This document shows positions 1 through 4,211 of a stretch of DNA of 6,236 bases, one piece after another. The notes under the pieces were generated by a model. It made no database searches and was not told the DNA's origin. It worked only from the letters and a program-made list of their open reading frames with translations. Location: assembly GCF_934190855.1 (NCBI RefSeq), contig NZ_CAKPTN010000096.1, forward strand, positions 1 through 6,236, in the 5' to 3' direction. Each line of letters starts with the position of its first letter. Position 1 is the stretch's first letter. The position numbers were made by a program, and so were the translations under genes. This DNA comes from an uncultured Veillonella sp. (lineage in GTDB: Bacteria > Bacillota > Negativicutes > Veillonellales > Veillonellaceae).

Positions 1-180
1 GTACAATACGGCATTATGTCCGATGTAAAAGATGCATTTGATAAATATGGTATCGACATTCCATACCCTCAACGCGTTGTATACATTCAAAATGTAGATA
101 ACTCTACAGGTGAAATTAAAGGTACTAAGAAGAAAGCGACTGGTACAAATGTTGCCATAGAAGATACTCCAGAAAGTTAA
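1..180 (+). CDS. C-terminal end of an MscS-family mechanosensitive ion channel (5' truncated)
   Basis: The reading frame is open from base 1 and ends with TAA at 178-180, giving the last 59 residues of a protein that begins left of the window. The segment DAFDKYGIDIPYPQRVVY matches the end of the cytoplasmic cage of MscS channels, where the family has a helix followed by a G-I-x-I-P-[FY]-P-Q strand. MscS proteins are inner-membrane channels that open under membrane tension and release solutes on osmotic down-shock. The membrane and pore segments are outside the window. After the conserved strand comes a hydrophilic Lys/Thr-rich tail of about 35 residues, which varies in the family. The next gene starts 26 bases on with no terminator between, so co-transcription is likely. 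The family call is fairly firm; the subtype cannot be judged. Confidence 0.8.
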   Translation, partial: VQYGIMSDVKDAFDKYGIDIPYPQRVVYIQNVDNSTGEIKGTKKKATGTNVAIEDTPES

Positions 181-206
181 AATTTGAAAGGTGAAAAGAG
201 GCATAG

Positions 207-1064
207 ATGACATTTTTAACAACAAATATGTATAGAGCTTGTCAATACATTATATTGGCAATAGTTTTTTTGGGTATTATATTAGTAGGCTCTAATGTAG
301 CGAAAGCTGCGTACATTGCGCCGCCATCTACGGTTGGTGAGGCCGTAGTCCTCATCGATGCAGATACAAAGGAAATTTTATTTGCTAAAAATCCAGATAA
401 GTGGATGCATCCTGCAAGTACTACTAAAATGGTTACCTTGTTAACGGCACTAGAGCTTAAAGGTACTCAACTTGATGAATTAGCTACTATTAGTAGTTAT
501 GCAACGAGCATGGAAGAATCTAATCTCGGTGTTCGCGTAGGGGATCAAATTACATTGGAAGCTGTTATCGAAGGTATGATGGTTGCCAGTGGCAATGATG
601 CGGCCGTTGTAGTAGCAGAAAATGTAAGTGGTTCTGTAGAAAAATTTGGTAAGGATATGACTCGCATTGCGGCTAAAGCAGGGGCAAAGAATAGTGTGTT
701 CTTGAATCCCCATGGTTTAACACAAATGGGGCATCACTCTACGGCACGTGACTTGGCGATGATTGCTGCGTACGGTATGAAATATCAAATGTTCCGCGAT
801 AAGGTTGCCAATGATTACTATAAGGTGCCATATCAAAATCGTGCGCCAGTAACCATTCGTACAACTAATCACTTCATTCGTAACAAATATCCTGGTGCCA
901 ATGGTTTGAAAACAGGCTTTACGAATGCGGCAGGGGAATGCTTGATTGCATCTGCTACGCGTAATGGTCATACTATGATTGTTGTTATGCTTAACGATGA
1001 TAACCGTTGGGAAGAAGCCGTACAATTTCTTGATTATGGTTTTAAACTTCGCGGTGTAATTTAG
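207..1064 (+). CDS. D-alanyl-D-alanine carboxypeptidase, PBP5/DacF type, catalytic domain only
   Basis: A 285-residue serine peptidase of family S11 that trims the terminal D-alanine from peptidoglycan pentapeptides outside the membrane. All three active-site motifs are present: S-T-T-K at 71-74 (Ser71 nucleophile, Lys74 base), S-G-N at 128-130, and K-T-G at 235-237. Residues 13-30 form a hydrophobic segment followed by A-K-A at 32-34, a typical signal peptidase I site, so the protein is exported. The start at 207 follows an AAAAGAGG ribosome binding site at 194-201; Met8 at base 228 is a weaker alternative. At 285 residues it is about 100 shorter than E. coli DacA or Bacillus DacF. It ends soon after the KTG domain, lacking the C-terminal beta domain and the amphipathic membrane anchor. 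It may therefore be released or be held by an uncleaved signal segment. It lies 13 bases upstream of yfbR. Confidence 0.93.
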   Translation: MTFLTTNMYRACQYIILAIVFLGIILVGSNVAKAAYIAPPSTVGEAVVLIDADTKEILFAKNPDKWMHPASTTKMVTLLTALELKGTQLDELATISSYATSMEESNLGVRVGDQITLEAVIEGMMVASGNDAAVVVAENVSGSVEKFGKDMTRIAAKAGAKNSVFLNPHGLTQMGHHSTARDLAMIAAYGMKYQMFRDKVANDYYKVPYQNRAPVTIRTTNHFIRNKYPGANGLKTGFTNAAGECLIASATRNGHTMIVVMLNDDNRWEEAVQFLDYGFKLRGVI

Positions 1065-1067
1065 TTC

Positions 1068-1073
1068 AGAGGG
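1068..1073 (+). promoter_or_regulatory. Ribosome binding site of yfbR
   Basis: AGAGGG lies in the 13-base gap after the carboxypeptidase stop, four bases before the ATG at 1078. It fixes the yfbR start and supports translation from a shared transcript. Confidence 0.6.
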
Positions 1074-1077
1074 ATAT

Positions 1078-1668
1078 ATGAGTTCATTTTTTGCATTTTT
1101 AAAACGCATGCGCTTTATCAACCGATGGAGCCTTATGCGCAATACAGAAACAGAAAATATTCAAGAGCATAGCTTGGAAGTAGCTATGGTTGCTCATAAC
1201 TTAGCAGCTTTAAAAAATGAATACTTCGGTGGTACTGTAGACATTAACAAGGTGGCAGTCATCGCCATGTATCATGAGGTGAGCGAAATCTTTACAGGCG
1301 ATATGCCGACGCCTATTAAGTATTTTGATCCAAAATTGCGTGAGCTTTATGGTGAGGTTGAATCACTAGCTCAAGAGAAAATGTTGTCTACCTTACCGGA
1401 ACGACTACAATCTATTTATAAACCTATCATTGTAGATGCTGAAGAAAGTGAAGAATGGCCTATCGTAAAGGCCGCAGATACAATCTCAGCGTATATGAAA
1501 TGTGTGAACGAACTCAAGGCAGGAAATGATGAGTTTAAAGAAGCACATGACTCCATCTTAGCTAAACTAAAAGCACTCAATATGCCCGAAGTAGATATGT
1601 TCCTCGAAACCTATATGCCAGCCCTTGGCAAGAGTTTAGATGAACTAAATTACTACGAAATCAAATAA
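1078..1668 (+). CDS. yfbR: YfbR-like HD-domain 5'-deoxynucleotidase
   Basis: A 196-residue cytoplasmic HD-superfamily phosphohydrolase that matches E. coli YfbR (199 residues) nearly end to end. YfbR removes the phosphate from deoxyribonucleoside 5'-monophosphates in nucleotide salvage and pool control, using a divalent metal. Shared blocks include INRWSLMRN at 14-22, EHSLEVAMVAH at 30-40 and TGDMPTPIKYF at 73-83. By alignment with YfbR the metal ligands are His31, His66 and Asp134, with Glu70 and Asp75 as the catalytic pair and Arg16/Trp17 in the substrate pocket. The second residue of the signature His-Asp pair is Glu here (Glu67, codon GAG), a conservative but unusual change at a metal ligand. 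The gene follows the carboxypeptidase by 13 bases and is followed by a terminator, so it is probably the last gene of its operon. The family call is secure; activity depends on whether Glu67 still binds metal. Confidence 0.9.
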   Translation: MSSFFAFLKRMRFINRWSLMRNTETENIQEHSLEVAMVAHNLAALKNEYFGGTVDINKVAVIAMYHEVSEIFTGDMPTPIKYFDPKLRELYGEVESLAQEKMLSTLPERLQSIYKPIIVDAEESEEWPIVKAADTISAYMKCVNELKAGNDEFKEAHDSILAKLKALNMPEVDMFLETYMPALGKSLDELNYYEIK

Positions 1669-1677
1669 TGAATAACA

Positions 1678-1705
1678 AGAGACGCCCAGAGGTCGTCTCT
1701 ATTTA
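1678..1705 (+). terminator. Rho-independent terminator after yfbR
   Basis: A seven-base-pair stem, AGAGACG at 1678-1684 with CGTCTCT at 1694-1700, starts ten bases after the yfbR stop. Two further C-G pairs are possible inside the loop. The T-rich tract ATTTATT follows. It closes the left operon. The stem could also stop transcription arriving from queG on the other strand, although the tail is less T-rich in that direction. Confidence 0.75.
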
Positions 1706-1745
1706 TTCTGCAAAATATTCACTTGTGGAGCATTCGTAGTGCTTA

Positions 1746-1885
1746 TTTACCGTAAAAACGAAAAATAGCCATAACATCTTAGTAGACGTCACAGCCATTT
1801 TACATCTCAAATAAAGTTTTCGAGATGAGCTGGACGTTCCTACGCATCTAGCTATCTCTGTTATTTATTATAAGTTTTTGCTAAA
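1746..1885. repeat. ~140-base imperfect palindrome between convergent genes
   Basis: Nested complementary blocks fold this non-coding stretch into one long bulged hairpin. From the outside inward the pairs are: TTTA 1746-1749 with TAAA 1882-1885; GTAAAAAC 1752-1759 with GTTTTTGC 1874-1881 (one G-T pair); ATAACA 1771-1776 with TGTTAT 1859-1864; GTAGACGTC 1782-1790 with GACGTTCCTAC 1833-1843 (two bases bulged); CAGC 1792-1795 with GCTG 1829-1832; and CATCTC 1803-1808 with GAGATG 1822-1827. That is about 37 pairs in register. An alternative fold pairs GAGAT 1822-1826 and AGCT 1828-1831 with 1850-1858. Transcribed from queG, the hairpin is followed by runs of T (1754-1765 read on the - strand), so it may serve as the queG 3' end. 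It could also be a miniature inverted-repeat element. No open frame of note is present. Confidence 0.55.
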
Positions 1886-1926
1886 CAGATGTCAAAGTCT
1901 GTAGAGGTATAATGAAGTATAACAAA

Positions 1927-2823
1927 TTATAATGTCTCTTTATCTTCAATAATTTCCTGATTCCTTATTAATATTTTCTTCCCTCGCCACGAGAAGGCAC
2001 GATGTCCATATTTTGCTTTGAATTCTTTGTTCGTCAGTGAATCTAATTCATCTATATCAATGTACGGTTCTACTGATTGGAATTCAGGAATTGGGGTTGT
2101 AGGAATATCTTTGTTGTGCGGGCATACCTCTTGGCATACATCACAGCCAAATACTAGGGGAGTCTTAGCGATGATGGCTTCTTCTTCGACTGTTAGCTCT
2201 CCTTTTTTCTGAGTTAAGTAGCTTTTACAGGTGTCATATTTAAATTCGTCATGACCTAAGCATTGACCTAAACAGGCAGTGATACAGCGATTACATCCCA
2301 TGCAGGATTGAGTTAGTGGAGTATTAGGTTCAAGTTCTAAGGTTGTTAAAACTGTGCCAATAACGACATAGGAACCCCATTTAGGGCTGATGAAGCAATT
2401 ATTTTTGCCGTAAAACCCTAGACCTGCTAAGTAAGCCATGTAACGATCGGCTAAAGGCGAGGTGTCACAGTGAATGGAAAACTGTGCCTCTGTATTCATT
2501 ATTTGTAATTTTTCAATAAGCTTTTCTAAATATTCATTGATGACTAAATGATAATCTGTGGCCCATGTATAGCGGGATAAATTGGAATGCCCTTTGTGCT
2601 CCACATGGTAAGGAAATAGGCAAACAATCGCACTTTTAGGTGTAAATAGGGTTGTCCCTAATAGCCTTTCCTCGACATCGGCAGCCGTAAAGGGACATGG
2701 ATTGCTTTCGTATAAAATAGATTTTGCATTCTCAGGTAGTGGCCAAGATGCAACGCCGAACTCATAAATATTCAGTTCTTTGCAAATTTCTTGTAAATTT
2801 ATATATTTCATCGTAGATTTCAT
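1927..2823 (-). CDS. queG: Epoxyqueuosine reductase family protein, short form
   Basis: A 298-residue double [4Fe-4S] protein of the QueG family, cobalamin-dependent enzymes that reduce epoxyqueuosine to queuosine at position 34 of tRNAs reading NAY codons. The N-terminal cobalamin-binding region contains D-T-S-P at 120-123, whose Asp120 corresponds to the catalytic aspartate, and AGLGFYGKNN at 133-142, the family signature. Ferredoxin-like cysteines follow: C174, C177, C180 and C184, then C199, C227, C230 and C234, in the G-C-D-V-C-Q-E-V-C-P context typical of QueG. This is enough for two clusters. The protein ends near residue 298 with the R-G-K-K-I-L-I-R-N block, so the C-terminal HEAT-like repeats of E. 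coli and Bacillus QueG (about 380 residues), which help hold tRNA, are missing. An in-frame TAA lies just upstream, so only Met1 (2823) or Met5 (2811) can be the start; neither has a clear ribosome binding site. tRNA activity is therefore probable, not certain. Confidence 0.82.
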   Translation of the reverse strand: MKSTMKYINLQEICKELNIYEFGVASWPLPENAKSILYESNPCPFTAADVEERLLGTTLFTPKSAIVCLFPYHVEHKGHSNLSRYTWATDYHLVINEYLEKLIEKLQIMNTEAQFSIHCDTSPLADRYMAYLAGLGFYGKNNCFISPKWGSYVVIGTVLTTLELEPNTPLTQSCMGCNRCITACLGQCLGHDEFKYDTCKSYLTQKKGELTVEEEAIIAKTPLVFGCDVCQEVCPHNKDIPTTPIPEFQSVEPYIDIDELDSLTNKEFKAKYGHRAFSWRGKKILIRNQEIIEDKETL

Positions 2824-2845
2824 AGCGAATTATTGGTACAATAAA

Positions 2846-2851
2846 AGTATA
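2846..2851 (-). promoter_or_regulatory. Candidate -10 box for queG
   Basis: TATACT on the - strand, five of six bases matching TATAAT, sits 22 bases before the queG ATG. No convincing -35 hexamer is seen 16-18 bases further up. Initiation about seven bases downstream would leave a leader of only about 16 bases, consistent with the absence of a ribosome binding site. Confidence 0.35.
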
Positions 2852-2902
2852 AGAAACGTGAGGCATTCTATAGATTCTGATGAATTCCTTCCAGGTTTGT
2901 AG

Positions 2903-2938
2903 TTTGATGATATCTGTATTTTTATGGTTATCATCTAA
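2903..2938 (+). promoter_or_regulatory. Candidate promoter and operator of the molybdenum hydroxylase operon
   Basis: GATGATA at 2906-2912 and TATCATC at 2929-2935 form a perfect seven-base inverted repeat with a 16-base spacer. It extends to nine of ten matches per arm (2903-2912 and 2929-2938). The arms overlap a possible -35 TTGATG (2904-2909) and a possible -10 TATCAT (2929-2934), though with a long 19-base spacer. A repressor or activator dimer bound here would control the operon starting at 2977. The promoter assignment is weak; the inverted repeat itself is plain in the sequence. Confidence 0.35.
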
Positions 2939-2976
2939 GTTCTTTTAGTATTAGTATACCATTGAGAGGACAGATT

Positions 2977-3702
2977 ATGTTAGCATTTATGAAAGTATTA
3001 CAACCGAAGACGGTGGAAGAGGCTTACGAACTAGCTACAAAAAACAAAACTGCCCCAATGCTAGCTGGCGGCTGTTGGTTGCGTTTAGGTCGACGCACAT
3101 GGCCATCAGTGATCGATATGGCAAGTCTTGATTTGCGTTATGTTCGTGAAGAGGAGAACGAATTTGTCATTGGCGCTATGGCGACACAAGGCGATGTGGA
3201 ACGCTTTGAGCCATTACAACAATTCTGCGGTGGTGCCGTAGTTAAAGGTGTTAAAGAAATTCTTGGCGTTCAATTCCGTAATACAGCTACCATGGGCGGC
3301 TCTGTAGCTAGTAAATTCGGCTTCTCCGATATCATTCCTGCATTGTTGGCAGTGCATGCAGACATCGTTACCTTTAAAGGTGGACGAATGTCTATGCAAG
3401 ACTATATGAACTATAAAGAACGTGATATCCTCATGGAAATTCGCATCCCTAAAGTAGAGGTACCTGTAGCTGTCGAAGCTCTTCGTATCTCTCGTGGCGA
3501 CTTCCCAATGTTGACCGGTGCTCTTCGCCATGATGAAAAAGGCGTTGAATTGTATATCGGTACAAGACCTGGCGTACCTCAATTAGCAGCTAAAGCAAGT
3601 GCTTTGCTTTCAGAAAAAGGATTGGCTGCAGCAAAAGAAGCCGGTCAATTAGCATCTGAAGAATTAGTTTACCAATCTAATTCTCATGCGTCTAAAGAAT
3701 AA
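2977..3702 (+). CDS. xdhB: FAD-binding subunit of a xanthine dehydrogenase-type molybdenum hydroxylase, cut short by an in-frame TAA
   Basis: This subunit (CoxM/XdhB family) holds FAD and passes electrons from the [2Fe-2S] subunit to the final acceptor. As read, it has 241 residues. The N-terminal FAD domain shows AGGCWLRLG at 30-38 (the usual A-G-G-T-D-L block, with Thr and Asp replaced by Cys and Trp) and RNTATMGGS at 101-109, the second flavin-binding loop, followed by S-D-I-I-P at 117-121. The C-terminal flavoprotein domain runs from about 140. The start at 2977 is chosen because GAGAGGA (2964-2970) is well placed six bases before it; the in-frame TTG at 2962 would put that site inside the gene. 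The TAA at 3700-3702 replaces the tyrosine normally found in the A-S-x-E-Y-R motif, and the same frame goes on to 3759. It is the first gene of a three-gene operon. The family is certain; xanthine as substrate is inferred from the large subunit. Confidence 0.88.
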   Translation: MLAFMKVLQPKTVEEAYELATKNKTAPMLAGGCWLRLGRRTWPSVIDMASLDLRYVREEENEFVIGAMATQGDVERFEPLQQFCGGAVVKGVKEILGVQFRNTATMGGSVASKFGFSDIIPALLAVHADIVTFKGGRMSMQDYMNYKERDILMEIRIPKVEVPVAVEALRISRGDFPMLTGALRHDEKGVELYIGTRPGVPQLAAKASALLSEKGLAAAKEAGQLASEELVYQSNSHASKE

Positions 3703-3759
3703 CGTATGGAAATGGTAAAAGCAATGGTTCAACGCTTGGCTAAGGAGGTGGCACAATAA
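3703..3759 (+). pseudogene. Untranslated C-terminal remnant of the FAD subunit
   Basis: Directly after the TAA at 3700-3702 the same frame reads 18 sense codons (R-M-E-M-V-K-A-M-V-Q-R-L-A-K-E-V-A-Q) and then TAA at 3757-3759. With Tyr restored at the first stop this gives the A-S-K-E-Y-R-x-x-M-V helix that usually ends these flavin subunits, and a 260-residue protein. The second stop overlaps the next gene as TAATG. Both points indicate that 3757-3759 is the ancestral stop. Confidence 0.75.
3742..3750 (+). promoter_or_regulatory. Strong ribosome binding site of the [2Fe-2S] subunit
   Basis: AAGGAGGTG is a near-perfect match to the 16S anti-Shine-Dalgarno end and lies eight bases before the ATG at 3759. 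It is embedded in the C-terminal codons lost from the FAD subunit. The [2Fe-2S] subunit can therefore be translated independently, though coupling to the upstream stop would be lost. Confidence 0.75.
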
Positions 3760-4211
3760 TGGAATTAGTACTTAATATTAATAATAAAAATGTAACTGTT
3801 AATGTGCCAACGGATGAAATGTTGTTGGATACATTGCGTAATCTTGGTTATTACAGTGTACGTTGTGGCTGTGACACAACAAACTGTGGTCTTTGTACTG
3901 TGTGGGTAGATGACGAAATTATCCTGTCTTGTGCATACCCTACATTCCGTGCACCAGGTCATAAGATTACTACATTAGAAGGCTTAGAAGAAGAAGCAGA
4001 ATTATTAGCGGATTGCATCGCTAGCGAAGGTGGGGACCAATGTGGTTTTTGTACCACTGGTATGATGATGAGCGCTATCAATTTGAAACGCAAAAATCCA
4101 AAGGCTAGTGATGATGAAATCCGCGAGTACCTCATCGGTAACTTGTGCCGTTGTACTGGCTATGAATCACAACTTCGAGGGGTTCGTAAATTCTTAGAAG
4201 GAGGCCTATAA
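3759..4211 (+). CDS. xdhC: [2Fe-2S] subunit of a xanthine dehydrogenase-type molybdenum hydroxylase
   Basis: A 150-residue electron-transfer subunit (CoxS/XdhC family) carrying two [2Fe-2S] clusters between molybdenum and FAD. The N-terminal plant-ferredoxin-like domain supplies C38, C43, C46 and C58 (C-x4-C-x2-C-x11-C). The C-terminal four-helix domain supplies C95, C98, C130 and C132 in Q-C-G-F-C and L-C-R-C-T-G-Y. Gln94, before the second cluster, is the residue that contacts the pterin in this family. Two details differ from the usual sequence: T-T-N at 40-42 stands where many relatives have a G-x-G-like turn, and T-T-G at 99-101 replaces the common T-P-G. There is also an extra Cys36. 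The length is normal. The ATG overlaps the ancestral stop of the FAD subunit by one base, and its own TAA overlaps the next ATG (TAATG at 4209-4213), so the three subunits look translationally coupled. Confidence 0.94.
   Translation: MELVLNINNKNVTVNVPTDEMLLDTLRNLGYYSVRCGCDTTNCGLCTVWVDDEIILSCAYPTFRAPGHKITTLEGLEEEAELLADCIASEGGDQCGFCTTGMMMSAINLKRKNPKASDDEIREYLIGNLCRCTGYESQLRGVRKFLEGGL
4198..4204 (+). promoter_or_regulatory. Ribosome binding site of the molybdenum subunit
   Basis: AAGGAGG sits in the last codons of the [2Fe-2S] subunit, six bases before ATG 4211 and nine before the adjacent ATG 4214. Either start is possible; the two differ by one residue. Confidence 0.7.

Noticed and set aside
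717..1142. Antisense open frame across the carboxypeptidase/yfbR junction
   Set aside because: It is the shadow of two well-supported genes with no family resemblance.
1668..1739. 23-codon small ORF overlapping the yfbR stop (TAATG)
   Set aside because: It has no ribosome binding site of its own and runs through the terminator hairpin; its composition is not protein-like.
1701..1926. tRNA or known riboswitch in the convergent gap
   Set aside because: No cloverleaf, T-loop or recognisable riboswitch core is present, and the region is downstream of both neighbouring genes rather than in a leader.
2962..2976. Upstream TTG start adding five residues to the FAD subunit
   Set aside because: The GAGAGGA ribosome binding site at 2964-2970 would lie inside the gene; ATG 2977 is correctly spaced from it and fits the family N-terminus.
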